Notes under the pieces: model-generated
What the model saw: the letters and a program-made list of their open reading frames with translations, nothing else
What the model was told of the DNA's origin: nothing
Databases searched by the model: none
Source: an uncultured Steroidobacter sp.
Lineage (GTDB): Bacteria; Pseudomonadota; Gammaproteobacteria; Steroidobacterales; Steroidobacteraceae
Reading direction: 5' to 3'
Assembly (NCBI RefSeq): GCF_937958065.1
Contig: NZ_CALFXI010000107.1
Location: 1-43,458, forward strand
Length of the DNA stretch: 43,458 nt
Position numbers and translations under genes: made by a program
Shown here: piece after piece, positions 11,047-19,581 of the stretch
How positions within the stretch are numbered: the first letter of the stretch is position 1
Layout of the letters: each line of letters starts with the position of its first letter

Positions 11047-11903
11047 CCAGTGACGGCTAGAGCAACGACGCCGGTCACGATGAGCACAGCTCCGGTCACT
11101 CGTATCGGCGTCACTTGTTCCTTGAGCAGACGCGCGCCGAAGTAGGTGCCGATCAATGTGGCCAGCTCTCGCATGGGCGCGACGTGGCCGATGGGTGCAT
11201 GTTTCATCGCGTACAGCACGAGGATGTAGCCAAGCGGCCCGAGCACGGCGACGATGAGAATGGGCCCGCGATACAGTCGCCATTCAGCGAGCAATGCAGG
11301 GGGATCTCTCAGCGCCAGCGGCGCGAGGACCGTCAGGCGCAGCAAGTTGCCAGTGAAGTCGATGAGGAACGGCGACAACATCAACGTCTTCACCGCCCAT
11401 CCGTCGTTGATCGTGTAGCCGGCAATGAACACACCCGTCAGCAAGCCCAGCGCGATGCCGGCGCGCGGGGCTTTGTGAGCTTCATGCGCAAGACCCGACA
11501 CCATTAGAATGCCGCCCACGATCAGCAGGACGCCGAGTACCGAGAATATGTTGGCGGGCTCGTGCAGTATGAACGTTGCGGCGAGAAATGACAGCAACGG
11601 CCCGGTGCCACGGGCGAGTGGATACACCAGCGAGAGATCGGAAACTCTGTAGCCCGCCTGCAGCGTGAGCGAGTAGCCCATGTGCAGGATGCCCGTCATC
11701 AGCAGCGCCACCCAGTGCGCCGTTTCGAATTGCAGCCGCGAGGACGCGAGGACCCACACCACCGCGGGTGCGTACAGAATCACCGAACCTAGCGAATACA
11801 GCCAAACGAAATGACGCGAGCCCGAAGCGCGTTTGGCGGCGAGATTCCATGTGGCATGAGTAAACGCCGCCAGCAGGACGGCCGCGATCGCAAGGGGATG
11901 CAT
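11043..11903 (-). CDS. EamA/DMT superfamily permease
   Basis: At 286 residues with ten hydrophobic segments in two similar halves, this fits the drug/metabolite transporter (EamA) architecture. The first half has HATWNLAAKR and LVYPLARGTGPLLSF; the second has ILVLYAMKHAPIGHVAPMRE and a late GAVLIVTGV. It is an inner-membrane exporter of unknown small metabolites. ATG 11903 opens directly into helix 1, so the start is firm. It shares a 4-base stop overlap with the MFS gene coming from the other side, leaving no room for a terminator there. Confidence 0.9.
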   Translation of the reverse strand: MHPLAIAAVLLAAFTHATWNLAAKRASGSRHFVWLYSLGSVILYAPAVVWVLASSRLQFETAHWVALLMTGILHMGYSLTLQAGYRVSDLSLVYPLARGTGPLLSFLAATFILHEPANIFSVLGVLLIVGGILMVSGLAHEAHKAPRAGIALGLLTGVFIAGYTINDGWAVKTLMLSPFLIDFTGNLLRLTVLAPLALRDPPALLAEWRLYRGPILIVAVLGPLGYILVLYAMKHAPIGHVAPMRELATLIGTYFGARLLKEQVTPIRVTGAVLIVTGVVALAVTG

Positions 11904-12026
11904 GCCGCGATTTTAACAGGCGTCACGCCGCTGCCGCGGAGGAAACGTCGGCAAGAAGCGGAGTGTCGCCCGGCTGTCGCACCGGCAAGGTAGGCGGCAT
12001 CGATTCGCCGCCCCCAGGAGCCGACC

Positions 12027-12494
12027 ATGAGCTTTCAAATCACCGGCCTGCCACTGAGCCAGTTCGCACCGCTGTTCTCCATGTCCGATCAAGAGCTGAC
12101 ACGACAAGGCGCGATTCGCGTAGCTGCCGATGAACGTCCCGGCTTTCCCTGCCGCGTCAGCCTGCAAGACGCCGAGATCGGCGAGAAGCTGATCCTGCTG
12201 AACTACGAGCACCTGCCCGTCGCCACACCGTACCGTTCGCGTCACGCAATCTACGTCCGCGAGTCCGCGACCGAAGCACAACTCGCCGTCGATGAAGTTC
12301 CTCAGCAACTCCGTCACCGGCTGCTCTCGCTTCGCGCCTTCGACGCGCAAGGCATGATGCGGGCCGCCGACGTGGTTCCCGGCACCGCCATCGAAAGCCT
12401 CATCGAGCAAATGCTCATCGACCCAGGCGTCGCGTTCCTGCATGTTCACAATGCAAAGTGGGGCTGCTACGCCGCCCGGGTGGATCGGGCCTAG
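12027..12494 (+). CDS. DUF1203 family protein
   Basis: A 155-residue cytoplasmic protein that I recognise as DUF1203, from FQITGLPLSQFAPLF at the N-terminus, FPCRVSLQDAEIGEKLILL, LPVATPYRSRHAIYVRE, and HVHNAKWGCYAARV at the end. A CAGGAG ribosome-binding site about 6 nt upstream supports the ATG at 12027. Function is unknown; a conserved His-x-His with a nearby Cys at the C-terminus could bind metal or be catalytic, but this is speculation. The gene appears monocistronic and converges with the zinc-ribbon gene four nt downstream. Confidence 0.88.
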   Translation: MSFQITGLPLSQFAPLFSMSDQELTRQGAIRVAADERPGFPCRVSLQDAEIGEKLILLNYEHLPVATPYRSRHAIYVRESATEAQLAVDEVPQQLRHRLLSLRAFDAQGMMRAADVVPGTAIESLIEQMLIDPGVAFLHVHNAKWGCYAARVDRA

Positions 12495-12498
12495 GCTG

Positions 12499-12894
12499 TC
12501 AGGTCGTATCGAACGCGTTGGGCGAGGAGCCCCGGGCGCCACAGAAAGGGCAGACCACCGCAGTGTTGAGATGAACATGGTCGCACTGGCGGCACTTGAT
12601 CAGCTCCCTGCTCAAGTCCACCGCGCCGTCCGCTTGGCCATCCAGCAGATCGGTGCTCGCCACGTATTTCTCGAGCTCCGCGTCTGACAAGTCGATTTTG
12701 TCTTTGAGCAGGCGCCACAACGACAGGGTGACCAGCTTGAGCTGCTCGTGCCGCCGTTCCAGCTCGAGCAGCCGCGCTTCCGTCGAGCCCGCCTGCGCCT
12801 GCAACGAGCTCGATTGTCGTTCGCGTCGTTCAGCTTGCGCTCGCAGGCGCTGGATGTCGGAGTCCTGGAACAGGTTCCAGATGAAGTCGATCAT
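12499..12894 (-). CDS. small coiled-coil protein with C-terminal zinc ribbon
   Basis: I do not recognise a named family. The protein is 131 residues. Residues ~13-55 are rich in Arg, Glu, Gln and Leu in a heptad-like pattern suggesting a coiled coil (IQRLRAQAERRERQ, ARLLELERRHEQLKL). Residues 101-118 form a zinc ribbon with CRQC and CPFCG. The start at ATG 12892-12894 is supported by AAGGA at about 6-nt spacing. Frames open further upstream would overlap the GFA gene antisense and are rejected. Similar short zinc-ribbon proteins occur in proteobacteria as hypothetical proteins; a role in protein or nucleic-acid binding is only a guess. Divergent from the GFA gene. Confidence 0.75.
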   Translation of the reverse strand: MIDFIWNLFQDSDIQRLRAQAERRERQSSSLQAQAGSTEARLLELERRHEQLKLVTLSLWRLLKDKIDLSDAELEKYVASTDLLDGQADGAVDLSRELIKCRQCDHVHLNTAVVCPFCGARGSSPNAFDTT

Positions 12895-12975
12895 GGGCTG
12901 TCCTTGGCAATGACGGGGCGATTGTCTGGAGCCGCTCGATACTTGAGCTGGCACCGACATGCTATCGTTGAGCGC

Positions 12976-13377
12976 ATGCTCAAAACATACTCCGGCAGTT
13001 GTCATTGCGGCGCGGTGCGGTTCGAGGCGGAGCTCGATCTCACGCAGCCGACGTATCGCTGTAATTGCTCGATCTGCGCCCGGAACCGGTTCTGGCCGGC
13101 GATCGTCATGCCGGAGCACTTTCGGCTGCTGGCGGGTGAAGCCGAGCTGACCAGGTATCTGTTCAATACGCGGCGTAACGAGCATTACTTCTGCAAACAT
13201 TGCGGCGTGCGCTCGTTCAGCATCGGCAATACGCCCGATGGGCAGCGGATCTATGGCGTGAACCTGGGCTGCCTGGAAAACGCCACGCCCGAAGAACTGG
13301 CGGCGGCGCCCATCGTCTACGTCGATGGCAAACACGACAACTGGAATAACGCGCCGGCCATCACCAGCTATCTCTAA
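12976..13377 (+). CDS. GFA family (CENP-V-like) zinc protein
   Basis: A 133-residue protein of the glutathione-dependent formaldehyde-activating (GFA) fold. Zinc ligands are all present: SCHCG (Cys9, Cys11), the cluster CNCSIC (Cys29, 31, 34) and CKHCG (Cys73, Cys76). GFA proteins hold structural zincs; the founding member was proposed to join glutathione and formaldehyde, but most homologues are functionally unassigned. ATG 12976 gives a start matching the family (MLKTYSGSCHCG); only a weak GAG precedes it. The neighbouring zinc-ribbon gene is divergent and 81 nt away. Confidence 0.88.
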   Translation: MLKTYSGSCHCGAVRFEAELDLTQPTYRCNCSICARNRFWPAIVMPEHFRLLAGEAELTRYLFNTRRNEHYFCKHCGVRSFSIGNTPDGQRIYGVNLGCLENATPEELAAAPIVYVDGKHDNWNNAPAITSYL

Positions 13378-13383
13378 AGACGC

Positions 13384-13399
13384 GCCGGCGATCGCCGGC
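13384..13399. repeat. perfect 16-bp palindrome after GFA gene
   Basis: GCCGGCGA-TCGCCGGC is a perfect palindrome beginning 7 nt after the GFA stop, with GCGATCGC at its centre. It could form a GC-rich cruciform or hairpin limiting read-through. No T-run follows, so it is not a canonical terminator. Confidence 0.35.
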
Positions 13400-13473
13400 T
13401 ACGTGAGCACGAGCGGACCGTCGCACAACGCGAGGTGCGCGTCGCCCCCGCAAGAAACATGAAGAATTCAGCT

Positions 13474-13498
13474 CCCCCTCTCCCAGCGGGAGAGGGGG
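13474..13498. terminator. 11-bp GC-rich hairpin between convergent genes (REP-like/terminator-like)
   Basis: CCCCCTCTCCC, loop AGC, GGGAGAGGGGG forms a perfect 11-bp stem between the convergent GFA and ABC-transporter genes, 16 nt past the ABC stop. There is no U-tract on either strand. Elements of this CCCTCTCCC-type are dispersed in many proteobacterial genomes as short intergenic palindromes, so it may be a REP-type element that also protects 3' ends. Its location between two gene ends fits either reading. Confidence 0.55.
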
Positions 13499-13514
13499 CC
13501 TGGACTTATGAGTC

Positions 13515-15314
13515 CTACGCGCCCACAGCCTGGGACACGTCGACGATCCCACCCGACTGCCGCTCGAACAGCCGCCGGTAGTGACCATGCGGTCGACGTA
13601 GCAGGGCCTCGTGCGAGCCCTCCTCGACGATGCGGCCGTGTTCGAATACCAGGATGCGATCCATGGCCATCACCGTCGACAGGCGATGCGCGATGACGAT
13701 GGACGTGCGGCCTGACATCAGCCGATCCATCGCCTCCTGAATCAGCGCTTCGGATTCCGAGTCGAGACTCGAAGTCGCCTCGTCCAGAATCAGAATCGGC
13801 GCATTCGCCAGGAATGCCCGCGCCAGCGCCACGCGTTGTCGCTCACCACCGGACAGCTTCACCCCCCGCTCGCCGACCAACGTCTGATAACCACGGGGCA
13901 AGCGCGCGATGAAATCGTGCGCATTCGCGAGTCGAGCAGCGCGCTCAATCTCGTCCATGGTTGCGTCCGGCCGGGCATACGAGATGTTCTCCGCCAGGCT
14001 GCGATGAAACAGGATGGGCTCCTGCTGCACGATCGCGATCTGCGAGCGCAACGACTCCTGCGTGGCATGCGCGACATCCTGTCCGTCGATCAGCACGCGC
14101 CCTTCAGTCACGTCGTACAACCGCTGGATCAGCTTCACGAACGTGGTCTTGCCCGAGCCCGAATGGCCAACCAGGCCGATCCGCTCGCCCGGCGCGATCC
14201 GCACGTTCAAGTCTCGATACAGCGGCTTGTGCTGACCGGCGTAACAGAAGGTCACGTGATCGAACCGCACCTCACCCGCATCGATGCGCAGCGGACGCGC
14301 CCCCGGCGAATCCGCCACGCCCATGGGCTCGGAGTGCAGCTGAACCATTTCTTCCATTTCGTTCACGGAGCGCTGCAAGTGATGGACGTGCTGACCGATA
14401 TCACGCAGATAGCCGTGCACGACAAAGTAAGTCGTCAGCACATAAGTGATTTCGCCCGGCGTCGCTCGTCCCTGCCACCACAACCACAACGCAGTGCCGG
14501 TGACGGCCGAGCGAACGAACCAAAGCAGCGCGAGCTGGCCCGTGCCACTCCAGGTATGCAACATCCAGGTGCGATACGTCCGACGCGACCATTTGTCGAC
14601 GACCCGACTCAGCCGCGCATCCTCACGCGCCTCCGCACCGAAAGACTTCACGACCGCATTCGCACCCAGAGCGTCCGCAAGCACCCCGCCCATGCGCGTG
14701 TCCTGCGCATTGGAAAGACGCGAAGCCGGCGCGATGAGCCGGGTAGCGAGCGTCACCGTCAAAAGCACGTACGCAATCGAGCCGAGCGCCATCACGAGGC
14801 CCATGACCGGCCAGCGCTGACCGAGCAGGAACACGGTCCCGACCAGCACCACCAGCGACGGCAGCAGCGCGAGCAGCAGCACGTCATTGATCATGTCCAG
14901 CGCCCACATGCCGCGCGTGATCTTTCGCACGATGGAGCCGGCAAAACTGTTGTTGTGCCAATCCGTCGAGAAGCGTTGCACCCGATGAAACGCACCCTGC
15001 GACACGTTCCGCATCATCCCCAATGTGAGCGGCACGATGGACCACCAGGCCAGATGCCGCAGCAGCACCATCGCCAATCCCAGCGCCATCATGATGAGGA
15101 AGGAATCGAGTGCGACGTGAGCAAACTCGCGACCCTGCGCGAGCGCATCGACCAGCCGGCCCGCATAGACCGGCACGATCACTTCGGTGACGGTCGCCAG
15201 CATCATGGCCGAAGCCACGAGGACGACCAGCCACTTGCGCTCGGCCCAATGGCGGAGCGTGAAAACGAGTACATTACGGAGGACCTGCGAGCCCTCTACG
15301 CGGGATTTGACCAT
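13515..15314 (-). CDS. ABC exporter, fused permease and ATPase
   Basis: A 599-residue half-transporter that would act as a dimer in the inner membrane. Six membrane helices occupy about residues 25-310, followed by an ATPase domain from about 345 with Walker A GHSGSGKTT (Lys389), a Q-loop in IVQQEPILF, the signature LSGGERQ (~490), Walker B ILILDEATSSLDSE and the switch His in IAHRLST. It belongs to the MsbA/MdlB-like type-1 exporters; the substrate cannot be told. The start at 15314 lacks a good ribosome-binding site. It lies 206 nt downstream of the hydrolase gene on the same strand, so it may have its own promoter. Confidence 0.93.
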   Translation of the reverse strand: MVKSRVEGSQVLRNVLVFTLRHWAERKWLVVLVASAMMLATVTEVIVPVYAGRLVDALAQGREFAHVALDSFLIMMALGLAMVLLRHLAWWSIVPLTLGMMRNVSQGAFHRVQRFSTDWHNNSFAGSIVRKITRGMWALDMINDVLLLALLPSLVVLVGTVFLLGQRWPVMGLVMALGSIAYVLLTVTLATRLIAPASRLSNAQDTRMGGVLADALGANAVVKSFGAEAREDARLSRVVDKWSRRTYRTWMLHTWSGTGQLALLWFVRSAVTGTALWLWWQGRATPGEITYVLTTYFVVHGYLRDIGQHVHHLQRSVNEMEEMVQLHSEPMGVADSPGARPLRIDAGEVRFDHVTFCYAGQHKPLYRDLNVRIAPGERIGLVGHSGSGKTTFVKLIQRLYDVTEGRVLIDGQDVAHATQESLRSQIAIVQQEPILFHRSLAENISYARPDATMDEIERAARLANAHDFIARLPRGYQTLVGERGVKLSGGERQRVALARAFLANAPILILDEATSSLDSESEALIQEAMDRLMSGRTSIVIAHRLSTVMAMDRILVFEHGRIVEEGSHEALLRRPHGHYRRLFERQSGGIVDVSQAVGA

Positions 15315-15520
15315 GATGAGCGAGCGCGTTTACCGCGCCGTCCTTGCGAAGCCGATGAGTCTTGGAAGGCAGCGAACACCCCCAGATGGGGATGCAGCCG
15401 CGGTTTTTCTACCGGAAGCCGGGATTTACCGGGTGCGTACCGGGGGGAGGTGCAGGCTGAATGGAATCATCGGTGCCCTCCTTGCTTCGCGACGGGCCAA
15501 TGAGAGAAGCCCGCATTCAA

Positions 15521-16300
15521 TCATTGTTCGCTGTTTTGAGCAAGCGCCGATTGCAGCGCTGCTACATACATCGGCGTAGCAGAGATTGTGTTGTGACCGG
15601 TGTCCGGGATGACACGCAGCCGCGCGATGCCCGGCCGGAAGCGAGCATATAAAGCCTCCGTGCTGGCGCGTGGAATGATTTCATCGTGCTCGGCCACGAC
15701 CAACAGTGTCGGCACATCGATCAGCGGCGCATAGCGCCAGGATTCATACCGGTCACGGATCAGCCACTTCACCGGAAACATCGGGAACTGGCTCGCGCCC
15801 AGCTCGGCGATGCTCGAGAACGGAGTAATCAGCACCAGGCCGGTCGCCGGGCGCTGACTGGCAAGGCGAATGGCCACGCCCGAGCCCAGACTGCGCCCCA
15901 TCACGAGAACGTTCGGATGCCGGGCATGCACGTAGTCGAACAATGCCAGCGCATCCTGCGCAATGTCAGCCTCGCTCGGACTGCCCGAGCTGCCGCCATA
16001 GCCGCGATAGTTCATGAGATACAGCGCATGCCCGGGGAACGCCTCGGAAAACGACGGCAGGTTGAATGTCACATCCTCGCCGTTGCCGCCGAAGTACACG
16101 ATGGCGTCCGGCCCATCGTGGGCGCGGACGCTGATGACCAGCTCGGCCCCATCTACCGACAATGGCAGCGTCGCCGACATCTCACCGGGCGACCGCGGCT
16201 GCGGGTAATAGATCATCGAGCGCTGAAAAAAGTACAGCGCGGCACACAGACCGACATAGAGAATCGCGACGAAGAGGACGACGCTGAGCAACTGCTTCAC
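15521..16300 (-). CDS. membrane-anchored alpha/beta hydrolase (ABHD13/Bem46-like)
   Basis: At 259 residues, with an uncleaved N-terminal membrane helix (SVVLFVAILYVGLCAALYFF), the catalytic domain should face the periplasm. The nucleophile elbow is GRSLGSG with Ser137; the oxyanion region is VYFGGNGED, the acid is probably in VVAEHDEIIP and the base His in PDTGHN. NYRGYGGSSGSPSE is typical of the Bem46/ABHD13 group, whose physiological substrates are poorly known (serine hydrolases/thioesterases). Only three bases separate it from the NnrU-type gene upstream, so the two are almost certainly cotranscribed. Confidence 0.92.
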   Translation of the reverse strand: MKQLLSVVLFVAILYVGLCAALYFFQRSMIYYPQPRSPGEMSATLPLSVDGAELVISVRAHDGPDAIVYFGGNGEDVTFNLPSFSEAFPGHALYLMNYRGYGGSSGSPSEADIAQDALALFDYVHARHPNVLVMGRSLGSGVAIRLASQRPATGLVLITPFSSIAELGASQFPMFPVKWLIRDRYESWRYAPLIDVPTLLVVAEHDEIIPRASTEALYARFRPGIARLRVIPDTGHNTISATPMYVAALQSALAQNSEQ

Positions 16301-16303
16301 GAT

Positions 16304-16885
16304 TTACATCGTCGGCAACGGCGACACTCCGATCAGCCACACGTGCAACCAGAGCACGAAGATCACATACAGCGCCAGACCGCCCACGACGGCGATCAGA
16401 TCGTTGTACTTGCCCGGCGGCGGCCCCGGCACTGGCCGGAGCACGGCACGACGTTTCACTGAAATGCGATCGGCCACCGCCCAGATCAGAAAGCCGCCGA
16501 ACAGCAGTACGTCCGCGAGCATGCCGTTGGCGAGCAAATGCGCGAAGGCCCACGCCTTCACCGCAGCCAGCATCGGATGTTTCACCGCCGCCTTGATGCG
16601 TCCGGGCAGATACGCTGCGAGCAGCAACGGAAATACCGGCAGCATCAGCAGCACTGTGAGATGCCGCATCCACAGCGGCGGCGCGTACACCAGGATGGGA
16701 TGCTGGCGAGCGACGCCGTAGCCCCACACCAACAGCACGAAACCGAAAATCGACAGCAACGCGTAGATGGCTTTGTACGGCCGTTCCCCGAGCCGCGCGA
16801 CCGCGGCGCTCCGGAACGTCGGCGAGACGATCTCCACCGAGTGCACGCCCAGGAAAATCACCAGCCCCAGAATCAGGTACAGCAT
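16304..16885 (-). CDS. NnrU-type integral membrane protein
   Basis: A 193-residue inner-membrane protein with about five helices. It matches the NnrU family: LGLVIFLGVHSVEIVSP at the N-terminus, the AFAHLLANG motif in the middle (NnrU-typical HLLANG) and a hydrophobic C-terminal hairpin. NnrU was named from denitrification regulons, but the family is wider and linked to carotenoid isomerases and NnrU-like heme-binding membrane proteins; the biochemical function is uncertain. Here no denitrification genes are nearby. It sits between the TPP enzyme (21 nt) and the hydrolase (3 nt), pointing to a shared transcript. Confidence 0.85.
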   Translation of the reverse strand: MLYLILGLVIFLGVHSVEIVSPTFRSAAVARLGERPYKAIYALLSIFGFVLLVWGYGVARQHPILVYAPPLWMRHLTVLLMLPVFPLLLAAYLPGRIKAAVKHPMLAAVKAWAFAHLLANGMLADVLLFGGFLIWAVADRISVKRRAVLRPVPGPPPGKYNDLIAVVGGLALYVIFVLWLHVWLIGVSPLPTM

Positions 16886-16906
16886 CGTGGCTCCTCGTTC
16901 GAGCAG

Positions 16907-18601
16907 CTAGGCCTTGTGCGCGGCCTGACGGATCGACTGCAAAGTGGCGTTCGGCGTGATCGCTTCCGGATCGATGCGAATCTCGATCAGCGCCGGCTTG
17001 CCCGCGTGCAGCGCCCGCTCCAATGCAGGCGCAAACTGCTCGGTGGTCTCCACCAACTCGCCGTGAGCGCCGAATGCAGTGGCGAACGCGGCGAAGTTCG
17101 GATTGACCAGCGACGTGCCATAGACACGAGCCGGGTATTCGCGCTCCTGATGCATTCTAATCGTGCCATACATGTTGTTGTTGACCACGATGATGATGAC
17201 GTTGAGCTGATATTGAACCGCGGTCGCCAGCTCCTGGCCCGTCATCAGGAAACAGCCGTCGCCGGCAAACGAAATCACCGTGCGCTTCGGATACAGCGCC
17301 TTCGCCGCAATCCCCGCCGGCACGCCATAGCCCATGGCGCCCGAAGTTGGCGCGAGCTGCGTCCGGAAGCCGCGATAGCGATGGAACCGATGCGCCCAGG
17401 TCGTGTAGTTGCCCGCGCCGTTGGTGACGATGACGTCCGGCGGCAGCACGCGATCCATGTGTTGAATCACGTCCCACATCTGCACCTTGCCCGGGATCTC
17501 TTTGCGCTCCTGCCAGGCGTGATACTCCGCGTTGGCCGCCACGACCTGCGCTCTCGCCTCGTCGGGCGTGACCTTGGGCAGAGCAGCCAATGCATTGGTC
17601 ATGGCCGGCATGGTCGCGTTGATCATCAGCTCGGCGTGATAGAAACGCCCCAGCTCGTCGGCTGCAGGATAGATGTGTACCAGGCGCTGTGCCGGAACCG
17701 GGCCTGCAATCAGACCGTAGCCGCTGGTCGTGATCTCGCCGAGTCGCGCGCCGAGCACGATCAGCAGATCCGATGCTTTGACTCGCTCGGCCAGCTTCGG
17801 ATTGATGCCGATGCCGACATCGCCGGCGTAGTTGGGATGGGCGTTGTCGAACAGGTCCTGCGAGCGAAACTCACATCCCACCGGAATGTGCTGCGTTTCG
17901 GCGAAGCGTTGCAATTGATCGCAGGCCGCTTCGTTCCAGCCACTGCCGCCCACCAGCAGGAACGGTCGCTGCGCCTCGCCGAGCATTCGAGACAACTCCG
18001 CCAGCGCCTCCGGCGAAGGCGCAGACTCGATTCGCTGCCACGGCCGCGCATCGTCGACGGCCGCAGTTCCCGTCAACGTATCCTCTGGAAGCGCGAGCAC
18101 CACTGGCCCCATGCGCCCGCTGGTCGCGACCTGATAGGCGCGCGCGACGAATTCGGGAATGCGATCGGTACGATCGATCTGCGCGACCCACTTCGACATG
18201 GGACCGAACATGCGCCGATAGTCGATCTCCTGAAACGCCTCGCGCTCGATGAAGTCGGTGCCCACCTGACCGATGAGCAGGATCATCGGCGTCGAATCCT
18301 GGAACGCAGTGTGTACACCGATGGACGCATTGGTGGCACCGGGACCGCGTGTCACCAGACAGATCCCCGGCTTGCCGGTGAGCTTGCCGTATGCCTCCGC
18401 CATGTTGGCCGCGCCATTTTCATGACGGCACGTGATCAGGCGGATGCGATCGCGCACGGTATACAGCGCGTCCAGCACCGGCAGATAACTCTCGCCGGGC
18501 ACGCAAAAAGCAAGCTCGGCTCCGTGCGTCAGCAGTTGATCGACAATGAGTTGTCCGCCCGTGCGCAGCGGACGATTCGAGCTCGAAGTCATGGCGCTCA
18601 C
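16907..18601 (-). CDS. thiamine-pyrophosphate enzyme, acetolactate synthase large subunit-like
   Basis: A 564-residue protein with the three-domain POX/AHAS fold. The cofactor-activating Glu lies in CRHENGAANMAEAYG (Glu61); the central nucleotide-binding domain spans ~190-330; the TPP/Mg motif begins at GDG (447-449) and runs to NNNMYG. Such enzymes decarboxylate pyruvate or related 2-oxo acids and join or release the activated aldehyde. No small regulatory subunit (ilvH) and no other branched-chain gene is adjacent, so it is probably not the housekeeping acetohydroxyacid synthase but a paralogue (oxalyl-CoA, glyoxylate or benzoylformate type not excluded). The start is either GTG 18601 or ATG 18592. 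The HAD gene ends 41 nt upstream. Confidence 0.9.
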   Translation of the reverse strand: MSAMTSSSNRPLRTGGQLIVDQLLTHGAELAFCVPGESYLPVLDALYTVRDRIRLITCRHENGAANMAEAYGKLTGKPGICLVTRGPGATNASIGVHTAFQDSTPMILLIGQVGTDFIEREAFQEIDYRRMFGPMSKWVAQIDRTDRIPEFVARAYQVATSGRMGPVVLALPEDTLTGTAAVDDARPWQRIESAPSPEALAELSRMLGEAQRPFLLVGGSGWNEAACDQLQRFAETQHIPVGCEFRSQDLFDNAHPNYAGDVGIGINPKLAERVKASDLLIVLGARLGEITTSGYGLIAGPVPAQRLVHIYPAADELGRFYHAELMINATMPAMTNALAALPKVTPDEARAQVVAANAEYHAWQERKEIPGKVQMWDVIQHMDRVLPPDVIVTNGAGNYTTWAHRFHRYRGFRTQLAPTSGAMGYGVPAGIAAKALYPKRTVISFAGDGCFLMTGQELATAVQYQLNVIIIVVNNNMYGTIRMHQEREYPARVYGTSLVNPNFAAFATAFGAHGELVETTEQFAPALERALHAGKPALIEIRIDPEAITPNATLQSIRQAAHKA

Positions 18602-18642
18602 CCGGCCTCAAAGAAAGGCGCCAATCTTACCCGAGCGATATG

Positions 18643-19434
18643 TCATCGGCTGCTTATGGCGATCCTCAGGGCGTCCGCGAGCCCGGCCGCATCGACATGC
18701 CCCACCGTGCGCTGCGCCGCCTTGATGACCTCGGGATCGGCGTTACCCATCGCAATCGGATGGCCGACGACACGCAAGGCCGACAGGTCGTTGCCCGAGT
18801 CGCCAACGTACATCACATCGCGCATGTCGACGCGATACGCGGCGGCGATCTCGCGCATCGCACTGCCCTTGCTGACGCCTTGCCGGGTCAGGCCGATGAA
18901 GCGCACGCCGGGCATCAGAGGCGACGACGAATCCGCCATCTCCAGACCGGGAGGCGCCACCACTCGCCTCGCGTCTTCCGGTGCAAGCAGCCACTGCGCG
19001 CGCACCAGTGGCGGCGACAATGTTTCATAGGGTCTCGGCTTGAACGGCAGACCGAGCAGGTCGGCATGTTCCCTTGCCCAAGCCGCTTCGCTCTCGACGG
19101 CGTAATCATCGTCGCCATACAACTCGAGCACGTGCCCGGTCTCGCGTGCATGCGAGATCAAGCCGCGAACGGATCCTTCGGGCAGCGGTGTAGAGCGCGA
19201 CTCGTGAGTCGCGAGGTTCACGACGCTCGCGCCGTTTTGAAAGATGTGCCAACCGTCGTCATCCAGACGACGCGCATAGTCCGCCGCCAGGCCGAATGCC
19301 GGCCGACCCGAGCACAATGCGAGATGAATGCCTGCAGCGCGCGCCTCGGTGGCGAGCTGCCAGATAATGTCTGGCACCTGGCCGGAGCTGCCGACCAACG
19401 TGCCATCGACATCGATGCCAATCAACGCAATCAA
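18643..19434 (-). CDS. Cof-type HAD-IIB phosphatase
   Basis: About 263 residues of the haloacid dehalogenase superfamily. Motif I is GIDVDGTLVG with the nucleophile/acid Asp pair; motif II is the Ser in LCSGRP; motif III Lys is in GVSKGSAMREI; motif IV is VGDSGNDLSAL. The large C2 cap between motifs II and III marks the Cof/HAD-IIB class, typically sugar-phosphate or nucleotide phosphatases of broad specificity. No ATG is available: TTG 19434 has GGAAG six nt upstream and opens just before the first beta strand; GTG 19464 is an alternative. It lies between the Hsp70-like gene and the TPP enzyme on the same strand. Confidence 0.88.
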   Translation of the reverse strand: MIALIGIDVDGTLVGSSGQVPDIIWQLATEARAAGIHLALCSGRPAFGLAADYARRLDDDGWHIFQNGASVVNLATHESRSTPLPEGSVRGLISHARETGHVLELYGDDDYAVESEAAWAREHADLLGLPFKPRPYETLSPPLVRAQWLLAPEDARRVVAPPGLEMADSSSPLMPGVRFIGLTRQGVSKGSAMREIAAAYRVDMRDVMYVGDSGNDLSALRVVGHPIAMGNADPEVIKAAQRTVGHVDAAGLADALRIAISSR

Positions 19435-19581
19435 GGGTGTCTTCCGAGCGCCAGCACAGGTCACGAGTGTAGCGTGACCCGCGCATCCACGGGCGGACAA
19501 GGCCGTCAGATTCGGCTCACCGCCTGGCCGTGATTGTCAGCTTCCGTGCACGCCTGGTACGACAACGTGAATCGCAGCGCC

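Noticed and set aside
13836..15503. A 555-codon plus-strand open frame opposite the ABC exporter
   Set aside because: The minus-strand protein has complete ABC motifs; the antisense frame is typical GC-rich shadow sequence.
15315..15520. Small gene between the ABC exporter and the alpha/beta hydrolase
   Set aside because: Open frames here are fragments that overlap neighbouring genes antisense, with no ribosome-binding site or recognisable product; it is better read as a promoter-containing gap.
16538..19030. An 830-codon plus-strand open frame across the NnrU, TPP and HAD genes
   Set aside because: It crosses three well-supported minus-strand genes and their junctions, and its translation is Arg/Gln/His-rich without domain features.
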